From contig JAGWNO010000058.1 in NCBI GenBank assembly GCA_028871235.1, positions 1 through 11,282 of the forward strand: a DNA stretch of 11,282 nucleotides, in the 5' to 3' direction. This DNA is from Gammaproteobacteria bacterium. Its GTDB lineage: Bacteria; Pseudomonadota; Gammaproteobacteria; Natronospirales; REEB76. Under the pieces are notes generated by a model. That model made no database searches. It saw only the letters and a list, made by a program, of their open reading frames with translations, and had not been told where the DNA came from. Every line of letters begins with the position of its first letter. Position 1 is the first letter of the stretch. Both the position numbers and the translations under genes were made by a program. Shown in pieces: positions 1 through 6,045 of the stretch.

Positions 1-315
1 ATCTCGGTGCGTGAGGAGAGCGATTACGCGCGGCGCGCCTGGAAGGCCGGCCTGTCATTCGCATTCAGCGCCAGTGCTTGGCTATTCCATCACCGCAGCC
101 TTTCCGGGGGTGTGTCTTCAGGGATACGTAATGCCTTTTTCGATGAGTCCTACTATTATTGCGAATTCCTGTTCTGCAAGAAACATTTCCCCCGCTGGGT
201 GTTGCTCCTGTATCGTATCCGCTTGCAGCTGCGCGGCCGGCGCATGCTCCGGCGCCTGATCCGCAATGCCGAAATGCACGCGGATGCGGTTATCAGGGAA
301 ACGGATCCGCATTGA
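1..315 (+). CDS. Family 2 glycosyltransferase, C-terminal fragment
   Basis: The reading frame is open from the first base of the window and ends at TGA 313-315, so this is the last 104 codons of a longer gene. The GTG at position 7 is an internal Val codon, not a start. The visible residues contain EESDYARRAWKAGLSFAF, then LFHH and later DESYYYCEFLFCKKHFP. This pattern (an E-x-x-D-Y motif, an R-x-x-KAG helix, a buried strand ending in HH, then a Tyr-rich stretch and a basic C-terminal helix) is typical of the end of GT2 (GT-A fold) rhamnosyl- or hexosyltransferases that build O-antigen or other surface glycans. The acidic residues of the motif would supply the catalytic base. Donor and acceptor cannot be told from this fragment. 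It is the only plus-strand gene and converges on gdx across a 20-nt gap. A polysaccharide gene here fits galU and lapAB nearby. Confidence 0.75.
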   Translation: MSVREESDYARRAWKAGLSFAFSASAWLFHHRSLSGGVSSGIRNAFFDESYYYCEFLFCKKHFPRWVLLLYRIRLQLRGRRMLRRLIRNAEMHADAVIRETDPH

Positions 316-316
316 T

Positions 317-330
317 CACGGCCCGTGTTT
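317..330 (+). terminator. Possible weak terminator between convergent genes
   Basis: A 4-bp stem (CACG/CGTG, loop GCC) lies two bases after the glycosyltransferase stop codon and is followed by TTT. It sits in the only convergent intergenic gap, where a terminator would be expected. The stem and T-tract are both short, so the call is weak. On the minus strand no T-run follows the stem. Confidence 0.22.
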
Positions 331-335
331 CCTGA

Positions 336-674
336 TTATCCGCCGGCGAACTTCAGGCCGACGATGCCGATGATGATCAGCGCCACGCAGGCAAGCCGTG
401 CCAGGTTGGCGGAATCTCCCAGCAGCAGCATGCCGAGGATTACGGTCCCCACCGCACCGATGCCGGTCCATACCGCATAAGCCGTACCGATGGGCAGAGT
501 CCTGGCAGCCAGACCCAGCAGTGCCATGCTGATGATGATGGCGATAATAGTCAGTGCAGTAGTCAGCGGCCGGGTGAAACCGGCACTGTACTTGAGGCCC
601 ATGGCCCAGCCCACTTCGGACAGACCGGCCGCCACCAGCAGCAGCCACGCCAGTGGCTTGCTTACGTCCGGCAT
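336..674 (-). CDS. gdx: Guanidinium exporter Gdx (SugE), SMR family
   Basis: This 112-residue inner-membrane protein has four hydrophobic segments (about 8-27, 37-57, 63-85 and 90-109) and is expected to work as a dual-topology dimer that exchanges guanidinium for protons. The first helix carries the essential SMR glutamate (Glu20) in AGLSEVGWAMGLKYSAGF. That context, together with GTAYAVWTGIGAVG at 63-76 and the ending IIGIVGLKFAG, matches E. coli SugE/Gdx rather than EmrE-type multidrug exporters. The ATG at 672-674 follows the galU stop codon (TAG, 675-677) with no base between, so the two genes are probably co-transcribed and translationally coupled. An AGGCG-like ribosome binding site lies in the last galU codons. 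Because the upstream sequence is galU coding sequence, there is no room for the guanidine riboswitch that often controls this family. Assignment to Gdx is by recalled sequence similarity; substrate is inferred from the subfamily. Confidence 0.93.
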   Translation of the reverse strand: MPDVSKPLAWLLLVAAGLSEVGWAMGLKYSAGFTRPLTTALTIIAIIISMALLGLAARTLPIGTAYAVWTGIGAVGTVILGMLLLGDSANLARLACVALIIIGIVGLKFAGG

Positions 675-1580
675 CTAACGCCTGCCTTTCTGCAAGTCGG
701 CGCCGACCTGTTGAAGGTAGTCACGGAATGCATTGCCCAGTTCCGTGTGTTTCAGCCCATATTCCACGGTAGCCTTGAGGTACCCAAACTTGCTGCCGCA
801 GTCGTAGCGCACGCCCTCAAACTCACAGGCGTACACCTGTTCCTGATTGAGCAGGTCCTGGATGGCGTCGGTCAGCTGAATCTCGCCACCGGCGCCCTTG
901 CCGGTGTTCTTCAGCACTTCGAAGATACGGGGCGCGAGCAGGTAACGGCCCACCACACCCAGTGTAGAGGGTGCATCAGCGGGCCTGGGCTTCTCCACGA
1001 TGTGCCGCACTTGGTAAAGGCGTTGAGAAATTTCCGTGGGCGTGATGATGCCATAGCGGCTGGTTTCCTCCGGTGCGACCCGCTCCACGCCGATCACACT
1101 GCCGCCGTGGCGTTCGTATACATCCTGCATCTGCAGCAGTGAGGAACGTCCGGTGCCATCGATGAGGTCATCGGCGAGGATCACGTAAAAAGGCTCATTG
1201 CCAACTACCGGTTCTGCACACAGTACCGCATGCCCGAGACCGCGTGCTTCAGCCTGACGGATATACACACACGAGACATGCGCGGGAACGATATCCTGCA
1301 CCATGGCAAGCTCGCTTTTTTTTCCGCGCAGCTCCAGTTCGGTTTCCAGCTCGTAAGCGCGATCGAAATGATCGGAAATGGAGCGCTTGGTGCGGCTGGT
1401 AATAAATACCAGCACCTCCACGCCCGCCTCAACCGCTTCCTCCACTGCATACTGGATGAGCGGCTTGTCCACGATGGGCAGCATTTCCTTGGGGCTAGCC
1501 TTGGTGGCCGGCAGGAAGCGCGTGCCCAGCCCCGCCACCGGAAAAACTGCCTTGCGGACTCTTGTGTGGCTTACGGTCAT
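675..1580 (-). CDS. galU: UTP-glucose-1-phosphate uridylyltransferase
   Basis: GalU joins UTP and glucose-1-phosphate into UDP-glucose, the cytoplasmic donor for LPS core, capsule and other glycans. The 301-residue product matches the roughly 300-residue family length. Visible motifs are the nucleotide-binding GLGTRFLPATKASPKEMLP (17-35), LADDLID (135-141), the VEKP lysine (195-198), GGEIQLTDA (231-239) and the sugar-phosphate-binding DCGSKFGYL (260-268). I chose ATG 1578-1580 (MTVSHTRVRKAVFPVAG) because it gives the family N-terminus and has a purine-rich GAGGGGA just upstream. The frame stays open to a TTG at 1620-1622, but those extra residues do not look like GalU. It lies 50 nt after lapB, in the position where E. 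coli has pyrF after lapB, and abuts gdx. A run of eight A occurs at codons 86-89. Confidence 0.96.
   Translation of the reverse strand: MTVSHTRVRKAVFPVAGLGTRFLPATKASPKEMLPIVDKPLIQYAVEEAVEAGVEVLVFITSRTKRSISDHFDRAYELETELELRGKKSELAMVQDIVPAHVSCVYIRQAEARGLGHAVLCAEPVVGNEPFYVILADDLIDGTGRSSLLQMQDVYERHGGSVIGVERVAPEETSRYGIITPTEISQRLYQVRHIVEKPRPADAPSTLGVVGRYLLAPRIFEVLKNTGKGAGGEIQLTDAIQDLLNQEQVYACEFEGVRYDCGSKFGYLKATVEYGLKHTELGNAFRDYLQQVGADLQKGRR
1316..1323 (-). repeat. A8 homopolymer inside galU
   Basis: Eight consecutive A residues on the coding strand cover Gly86-Lys-Lys-Ser89 of galU. Runs of this length are uncommon in coding DNA of this base composition and are places where polymerase slippage can occur. 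Whether slippage happens here is not visible from one sequence. Confidence 0.6.
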
Positions 1581-1619
1581 ATTCCCCTCGCTCTCAGAAT
1601 AACGCGTGCGCCCAAGCGA

Positions 1620-1638
1620 CAAGCTGGTTTTCAGCTCG
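1620..1638 (-). other. Stem-loop over the lapB stop codon
   Basis: In the lapB-galU transcript, CGAGCTG and CAGCTTG can pair (7 bp including one G-U) around a 5-nt loop AAAAC. The 5' arm and the first loop base include the lapB TGA (1631-1633). No T-run follows, so it is not a standard terminator. It may be a chance structure, or it may affect RNA stability between the two genes. Confidence 0.3.
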
Positions 1639-2833
1639 AGACTGGCTGGCTTGCCGCCGCCAAGGTGATTTCATGGAATGGCATGGTGCGATTCCAGGTC
1701 TTGCAACTCGGACATTGCCAGTAAAGTGTCTTGCTGCGGAATCCGCATTCTTCGCAGCGATATCGCGGTCCATTCTTGAGCAGGCTGCGCACCGCCACCT
1801 GCAACGGCTCCAAATCACCCAGCGCCGAGGCATCGGTGCGGCGCGCAAAGGATACAAACATGTCATACAGGCTGCGCAAGCTGGGTTCGGTGCGTAAATA
1901 TTCAGCGATGCATTCCCTGGAGACTGGATCGTCCAGTTGCGGATCCAGTATCGCGGCCAGAGCCAGATACGGTGCAGACTTTGGATTGCTGCCACGCAAC
2001 TCACGCAGCACGATTTCCAGGGATGCCTGACCCTTCGCTTGCCGCACGACGCGCGCCAGCGCTGGCAACACATCGGTTGCGTAACGGATTTCGTGCTCCA
2101 GTACACGCCGGTAATGCCGCTGGCAGCGTGACCAATCTTGCGCGTCTTCAGCCATCTGCGCCAGCAGCAGGCTGGCACGTACGCAATCAGGATCGTGGGA
2201 CTGGGCGCGCTTCAGGAAGCGTGCTGCCAGCGCCACATCCTGGCTGGTAAGTGCCGCCTGCGCCAGCTCGCAAAAATACTGGGCAGTGGTTTCTTCCTCG
2301 GAGACGCCAGTGACCGCCTGCAACCGCCGGCGCATGGCAATGGCCTGTTCCCAGTCTTTCTGCTGTTCATACAGCGAGATCAGGCTGCGTAATGCCGGTT
2401 CCGTATAAGTGGGTGTGTCGATGAGTTCCAGAAGAATGTTTTCGGCGCGGTCCAACAAACCCGCGCGCAGATAATCCTGCGCGAGTTCAAAAAGCGCCTG
2501 CGCACGGTAACCGCGCCCCAGCGTGGGGCGTGCGATGATGTTCTGATGGATGCGGATAGCCCTATCCACTTCGCCACGACGGCGGAACAGGCTACCCAGG
2601 GCGAAATGGGTCTCCACGGTCTCGGAATCCACTTCCGCCATGCGGATGAATACCTCGATGGCCTTATCAGGTTGTTCATTGAGCAGGAAATTGAGGCCCT
2701 TGAAGTATTCGGCACTCACCAATTTGAAGCGCGAATCACGCAGGCCACTCCAGCCCGACCGCGCGAACAGCCAACCGAGTGCGGCGGCAGCCATCAACAG
2801 CAGAATCAGGACCGCTGCGGAGTCAATGGTCAT
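1631..2833 (-). CDS. lapB: Lipopolysaccharide assembly protein LapB (YciM)
   Basis: LapB is an inner-membrane-anchored, cytoplasmic TPR protein that brings the lipid A enzyme LpxC to the protease FtsH and so limits LPS synthesis. The 400-residue product has one N-terminal membrane segment (about 6-24), then a long series of TPR-type helical pairs, for example around SAEYFKGLNFLLNEQPDKAIEVF and HFALGSLFRRRGEVDRAIRIH. It ends in a rubredoxin-type zinc/iron site with Cys360, Cys363, Cys374 and Cys377 (CEECGF and CPSCKTW). Length and order match E. coli LapB (389 residues). I chose ATG 2831-2833 (MTIDSAAVLILLL), which places the membrane anchor at the N-terminus. The frame is open 16 codons further upstream into lapA, but those residues are not LapB-like. 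The start overlaps the end of lapA by 11 nt, which points to coupled translation and matches the known LapA-LapB pairing. Confidence 0.95.
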   Translation of the reverse strand: MTIDSAAVLILLLMAAAALGWLFARSGWSGLRDSRFKLVSAEYFKGLNFLLNEQPDKAIEVFIRMAEVDSETVETHFALGSLFRRRGEVDRAIRIHQNIIARPTLGRGYRAQALFELAQDYLRAGLLDRAENILLELIDTPTYTEPALRSLISLYEQQKDWEQAIAMRRRLQAVTGVSEEETTAQYFCELAQAALTSQDVALAARFLKRAQSHDPDCVRASLLLAQMAEDAQDWSRCQRHYRRVLEHEIRYATDVLPALARVVRQAKGQASLEIVLRELRGSNPKSAPYLALAAILDPQLDDPVSRECIAEYLRTEPSLRSLYDMFVSFARRTDASALGDLEPLQVAVRSLLKNGPRYRCEECGFRSKTLYWQCPSCKTWNRTMPFHEITLAAASQPVSS

Positions 2834-3116
2834 TCTTGAGGGGCAGGTTGCGGAGATTGCGGATTTCCGCCTCCGCGTCACGGATCGAGCGCTTTAGCCG
2901 CCAGCTCTCGCGCTTCAGCCGGAAGATAACCGCCAGACTGCTAAGCAGACCCAGCAGCCAGCCGATGATGGCAGCGCCCAGCAATGCCGACGACAAGTGC
3001 ACTTGCATGCTGCCTGCAAGGTAATTCAGGGTTATGGCGACGCCGTTGGCATAGGCCAGCAGCAACGCCAACAGGAACAGGCACAACAGCAGGATTATTG
3101 CAGTCCAACGCAGCAT
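2823..3116 (-). CDS. lapA: Lipopolysaccharide assembly protein LapA (YciS)
   Basis: LapA is a small inner-membrane protein that works with LapB in LPS homeostasis. The 97-residue product has two membrane segments (about 3-23 and 41-64) and a charged C-terminal helix (66-90, likely coiled coil) in the cytoplasm. This layout and the N-terminus MLRWTAIILLL, with NGVAITLNYL between the helices, fit the family; E. coli LapA has 102 residues. I chose ATG 3114-3116. The same frame remains open further upstream across ihfB, but those residues are a shadow of ihfB. The ribosome binding site before the chosen ATG is weak. The gene starts 55 nt after ihfB and its TGA (2823-2825) lies inside the beginning of lapB. 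Confidence 0.93.
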   Translation of the reverse strand: MLRWTAIILLLCLFLLALLLAYANGVAITLNYLAGSMQVHLSSALLGAAIIGWLLGLLSSLAVIFRLKRESWRLKRSIRDAEAEIRNLRNLPLKNDH

Positions 3117-3149
3117 GACGGGTAAGTTCAGCGTGATGCAGCCAGATTT

Positions 3150-3169
3150 CCGGGCTGGCAAGTGCCCGG
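3150..3169 (-). other. GC-rich stem-loop between ihfB and lapA
   Basis: CCGGGC and GCCCGG form a perfect 6-bp stem with an 8-nt loop, two bases after the ihfB stop codon. The following bases (AAATCTGG) are not a T-run, so it is not a canonical intrinsic terminator. It could slow or partly stop transcription or protect the upstream RNA end. Confidence 0.35.
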
Positions 3170-3171
3170 GC

Positions 3172-3471
3172 CTATCTCTGTACCTCATAAGCGCCGTCGT
3201 TGACGCGATCGCGCAGGTCCTTGCCTGGCTTGAAGTGGGGAACATATTTGCCTGGAAGTGCCACGGCATCGCCAGTCTTGGGATTGCGACCCATGCGCGG
3301 CGGACGGAAATGCAGGGAAAAGCTCCCGAAACCGCGGATTTCAATGCGCTGGCCAGAGGATAGCGCGTTGCTCATCTGCTCCAGAATCGTCTTGACGGCC
3401 AGTTCGATATCCTTGCCGACAAGATGACTCTGTTTCCTGGCGATGATCTCGATCAGCTCCGACTTTGTCAT
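3172..3471 (-). CDS. ihfB: Integration host factor subunit beta
   Basis: IhfB pairs with IhfA to form the sequence-specific DNA-bending protein IHF, which acts in nucleoid architecture, recombination and promoter activation. The 99-residue product begins MTKSELIE like E. coli IhfB (94 residues) and carries the HU/IHF signature RGFGSFSLHFRPPRMGRNPKTG. Pro64 at the tip of the beta-arm, which intercalates into DNA, and Arg46, which is known to contribute to DNA recognition in E. coli IhfB, are both in place. The tail (VNDGAYEVQR) is a few residues longer than in E. coli and diverges there. Its position 91 nt after rpsA is the conserved gammaproteobacterial order. The ATG at 3469-3471 has an imperfect purine-rich site (AAGGCGGTAAG) upstream. 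Confidence 0.97.
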   Translation of the reverse strand: MTKSELIEIIARKQSHLVGKDIELAVKTILEQMSNALSSGQRIEIRGFGSFSLHFRPPRMGRNPKTGDAVALPGKYVPHFKPGKDLRDRVNDGAYEVQR

Positions 3472-3529
3472 TTTGTGCTTACCGCCTTGAGCGCCGACCG
3501 CCTAACAAATCCAGCAGAACCCCCGATGA

Positions 3530-3552
3530 GCGTGCCGCACAAGCAAGCACGC
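3530..3552 (-). other. Stem-loop between rpsA and ihfB
   Basis: GCGTGC and GCACGC form a perfect 6-bp stem with an 11-nt loop, ten bases after the rpsA stop codon. No T-run follows, so termination is doubtful. The rest of the 91-nt gap (3472-3562) holds no clear promoter that I can defend. Confidence 0.35.
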
Positions 3553-3562
3553 CCGCGACCGC

Positions 3563-5242
3563 TCATTCCTCTTTACCGCCGCCGATGTGCTCCTTGAGCA
3601 GGTCACCCAGGGTAGTGGTGCCGGCCGAGGCATTGCGGCTGTAATCCTCCATAGCCTGTGCCTCCTCCTGCATCTCCTTGGCCTTCACCGACAGGCTGAT
3701 GCTGCGGTTCTTGCGGTCCATACCCACGAAGCGCGCTTCCACCTCGTCACCTTCCTTGAGCACGGTACGGGCATCTTCCACGCGATCGCGGGAAAGCTCC
3801 GAGGCGCGCAGATAACCTTCAATGCCGTTACCGAGGTCCACGCTGGCGCCTTTGGCGTCAACCGCGGTTACCTTGCCTTTAACCATGCTGCCCTTGGGAT
3901 GCTCCCCCAGGAAGCTCGAGAACGGATCTTTCTCCAGCTGCTTGACGCCGAGGGAGATGCGTTCGCGCTGGGCATCCACCGCCAGCACCACGGCCTCCAC
4001 TTCATCGCCTTTCTTGTAATTGCGCACCGCTTCCTCTCCGGGGACATCCCAGGAAATATCAGACAGGTGCACCAGACCGTCAATGCCGCCATCGAGGCCC
4101 ACGAAGATACCAAAGTCGGTGATGGACTTGATTTTGCCCTTGATGCGGTCACCTTTGTTGTGGTTGACGACGAACTCCTCCCAGGGGTTCGGCGTGCACT
4201 GCTTCATGCCGAGGGAAATGCGGCGGCGCTCTTCGTCAATCTCCAGCACCATCACTTCCACTTCATCGCCCACTTGCACCAGTTTGGCGGGGTTCACGTT
4301 CTTGTTGGTCCAGTCCATCTCGGAGACGTGCACCAGACCCTCCACACCCGGTTCTACTTCCACGAAGCACCCATAGTCGGCGAGATTGGTGACCTTGCCG
4401 AACAGGCGTGTGCTGGCCGGATAGCGGCGTGTGATATCGACCCAGGGATCGTCGCCCAACTGCTTGAGTCCCAGCGATACGCGGTTGCGCTCGCGATCAA
4501 ACTTGAGAACTTTGACATCAATTTCCTGACCGACTGCAACCACTTCCGATGGGTGCTTGACGCGTTTCCACGCCATATCGGTGATGTGCAGCAGGCCGTC
4601 GATGCCGCCGAGGTCCACGAACGCACCGTACTCAGTGAGATTCTTGACGATACCCTTGACCATAACGCCTTCCTGCAGGTTATCCAGCAGCTGATCACGT
4701 TCGGCGCTGTGCTCCGCTTCCACCACCGCACGGCGCGACACCACCACGTTGTTGCGTTTCTGGTCGAGCTTTATGACCTTGAATTCCAGTTCCTTGCCTT
4801 CGAGATAGGCGGGATCGCGCACCGGACGCACATCCACCAGCGAACCCGGCAGGAACGCGCGCACGCCGTCGATCTCGACGGTGAAGCCACCCTTTACTTT
4901 GCCGGTGATGTAGCCCTTGACCACTTCACTCCTATTGAACGCCTCCTCGAGACGTGTCCAGGAGCGGGCGCGCTTGGCCTTTTCGCGCGACAACCGAGTT
5001 TCGCCAAAGCCGTCCTCGACGGCATCCAGCGCAACTTCGACATCGTCGCCCACGGCGATTTCCAGTTCGCCGTTCTCGTTGTAGAACTGTTCGGCGGGAA
5101 TCACGCCTTCTGATTTAAGACCGGCATTCACGATCACCACATCCGGCCGGATTTCCATTACGCGCGCCTTGAGTATGGCGCCCGACTGCATCTGTGATTG
5201 CTTGATGCTCTCTTCAAACAGTTCCGCGAAAGATTCACTCAT
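3563..5242 (-). CDS. rpsA: 30S ribosomal protein S1
   Basis: S1 binds mRNA on the 30S subunit and helps to unfold and load messages that have structured or weak start regions. The 559-residue product is full length (E. coli 557) and begins MSESFAELFEESIKQ. Six S1/OB-fold domains follow at roughly 21-87, 105-171, 192-260, 277-347, 364-434 and 451-520. Almost verbatim family stretches include GFGETRLSREKAKR, GGFTVEIDGVRAFLPGSLVD, KNLTEYGAFVDLGGIDGLLH and SITDFGIFVGLDGGIDGLVH. The C-terminal tail after domain 6 is short. The start codon ATG 5240-5242 lacks a normally placed Shine-Dalgarno site: the nearest AGGA lies 12-15 nt upstream. This is a hallmark of rpsA genes translated through their structured leader. 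cmk lies upstream, as in most gammaproteobacteria. Confidence 0.98.
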   Translation of the reverse strand: MSESFAELFEESIKQSQMQSGAILKARVMEIRPDVVIVNAGLKSEGVIPAEQFYNENGELEIAVGDDVEVALDAVEDGFGETRLSREKAKRARSWTRLEEAFNRSEVVKGYITGKVKGGFTVEIDGVRAFLPGSLVDVRPVRDPAYLEGKELEFKVIKLDQKRNNVVVSRRAVVEAEHSAERDQLLDNLQEGVMVKGIVKNLTEYGAFVDLGGIDGLLHITDMAWKRVKHPSEVVAVGQEIDVKVLKFDRERNRVSLGLKQLGDDPWVDITRRYPASTRLFGKVTNLADYGCFVEVEPGVEGLVHVSEMDWTNKNVNPAKLVQVGDEVEVMVLEIDEERRRISLGMKQCTPNPWEEFVVNHNKGDRIKGKIKSITDFGIFVGLDGGIDGLVHLSDISWDVPGEEAVRNYKKGDEVEAVVLAVDAQRERISLGVKQLEKDPFSSFLGEHPKGSMVKGKVTAVDAKGASVDLGNGIEGYLRASELSRDRVEDARTVLKEGDEVEARFVGMDRKNRSISLSVKAKEMQEEAQAMEDYSRNASAGTTTLGDLLKEHIGGGKEE

Positions 5243-5260
5243 GGTGAGGATGGTCCTGAA

Positions 5261-5280
5261 AACCCTGCTAGACAGGGGTT
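5261..5280 (-). other. rpsA leader hairpin III
   Basis: AACCCCTG and CAGGGTT pair with a single bulged C around the loop TCTAG, followed by TT. It resembles a weak terminator but ends only 18 nt before the rpsA start codon, so a role in the translational leader is more likely. A further tiny AGGA/TCCT stem (loop CCA) could form between it and the ATG. Confidence 0.45.
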
Positions 5281-5327
5281 AGTTAGGCCGGCAGCCCGTT
5301 CCCCGGGTGTCGGGTTGTGTGTTAACA

Positions 5328-5352
5328 AGAGCCCTGCCTTCCTGTGGGCCCT
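5328..5352 (-). other. rpsA leader hairpin I
   Basis: AGGGCCC pairs with GGGCTCT (7 bp, one G-U) around the loop ACAGGAAGGCA. The stem begins at the base directly after the cmk stop codon. The loop exposes AGGA/AAGG, a Shine-Dalgarno-like purine motif of the type found in the loops of E. coli rpsA leader hairpins. Confidence 0.55.
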
Positions 5353-6045
5353 TCATCCGCCCGCCTTGCCGAAGCGCTGCCGGGCCAGCTTCAGGACACG
5401 GCTCACCACCTCCTCGACAGCCATCCCCGTGGTGTCCATGACGACGGCCTCCAGGGCGGGCTTCAGAGGAGAGACCGGGCGGTTTTGGTCCCGCTCGTCA
5501 CGCGCAGTGATGTCCCGAAAAAGGGCGGGCAGATTAGCATCTAACCCTTTCTGTTTCAACTGGTTATAGCGTCTTTTGGCTCTTTCCGCGATGCTTGCTG
5601 TGAGAAAGATTTTGAGGCCCGCTTCCGGGAAAATAGCGGTGCCCATATCGCGGCCGTCGGCCACCAGGCCGGGAGGCCGATGGAAACCGTGCTGCAGCGC
5701 CTTGAGCCCCACCCGCACCGCCGGGATCGCCGCGATTTCAGAGGCCCTAGCGCCGCAGTCCTCACTGCGCACCGACTGGGTGATATCCCGGCCGTCCACG
5801 CGGATACATTCCCCGCCATCCGTTGTCTGGCTGAATTCCACCCGCAACAGGCGCGCCAGCGCGCCCAGCCGCTCCGTTTCGGCCACTGATATCCCGGCCT
5901 GCTGCGCTATCAACGCCAGTACCCGGTATAAGGCACCACTGTCCAGCAAATGCCAGCCCAGCGTATGCGCCACCCGCCGGCTTACCTCGCCCTTGCCGGA
6001 ACCGCCAGGTCCATCGATGGTCAGCACCGGCGGCTGTGTGCTCAT
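5353..6045 (-). CDS. cmk: (d)CMP kinase
   Basis: Cmk phosphorylates CMP and dCMP with ATP in pyrimidine salvage and nucleotide recycling. The 230-residue product (E. coli 227) starts MSTQPPVLTIDGPGGSGKG and shows the P-loop at 12-19, the DSGALYR motif, LVADGRDMGTAIFPEAGLKIFL and the lid-region RDERDQNRPVSPL. All are characteristic of the family. The residue after GKG, normally Thr, is Glu20 here. I chose ATG 6043-6045 because it follows a strong GGAGGA site and overlaps the aroA stop in the sequence ATGA. The frame is open 29 codons further upstream, within aroA, without family similarity. The 4-nt overlap with aroA indicates coupled translation, and rpsA follows after its 110-nt leader. Confidence 0.96.
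   Translation of the reverse strand: MSTQPPVLTIDGPGGSGKGEVSRRVAHTLGWHLLDSGALYRVLALIAQQAGISVAETERLGALARLLRVEFSQTTDGGECIRVDGRDITQSVRSEDCGARASEIAAIPAVRVGLKALQHGFHRPPGLVADGRDMGTAIFPEAGLKIFLTASIAERAKRRYNQLKQKGLDANLPALFRDITARDERDQNRPVSPLKPALEAVVMDTTGMAVEEVVSRVLKLARQRFGKAGG

Larger units (their letters stand above)
5243..5352 (-). promoter_or_regulatory. rpsA leader, probable S1 autoregulatory element
   Basis: The 110-nt region between the cmk stop and the rpsA start can form three successive stem-loops: 5328-5352 (7-bp stem), 5295-5307 (4-bp stem, loop GGGAA) and 5261-5280 (7 to 8-bp stem with one bulge). The first two loops contain GGA. In E. coli and relatives the rpsA leader has three hairpins with GGA-type loops. 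It gives efficient translation without a standard Shine-Dalgarno site and is repressed by free S1. The same arrangement here, plus the missing Shine-Dalgarno, supports the same control. I inferred the pairing by eye and did not compute folding energies. An internal rpsA promoter may lie in or before this region, but none is clear. Confidence 0.65.

Noticed and set aside
696..707. Perfect 12-nt palindrome GTCGGCGCCGAC shortly before gdx, considered as an operator
   Set aside because: It encodes Val-Gly-Ala-Asp in the galU tail, and two or three perfect 12-nt palindromes are expected by chance in 11 kb, more in GC-rich DNA. There is no repeat or promoter beside it.
1581..1630. A sigma-70 promoter before galU (TTGTCG and TATTCT)
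   Set aside because: The two boxes are only about 15 nt apart and the -35 match is poor, so I do not list it as a feature.
1594..2178. A 194-codon minus-strand frame in the lapB region, considered as a second product
   Set aside because: It is an alternative frame of lapB, Trp/Arg/Ser-rich, and the LapB frame is unambiguous through its cysteine motif.
3587..5113. A 508-codon open frame on the plus strand, antisense to rpsA
   Set aside because: It mirrors the strongly conserved rpsA reading frame and its product is a His/Leu-rich string with no recognisable family. Codon bias of rpsA explains the absence of stops, and there is no sign of a ribosome binding site or promoter.
5261..5280. Rho-independent terminator before rpsA
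   Set aside because: The stem has a bulge and only a short TTTT after it, and it lies 18 nt before the rpsA start codon; a terminator there would shut off an essential gene. The leader-hairpin reading is better.
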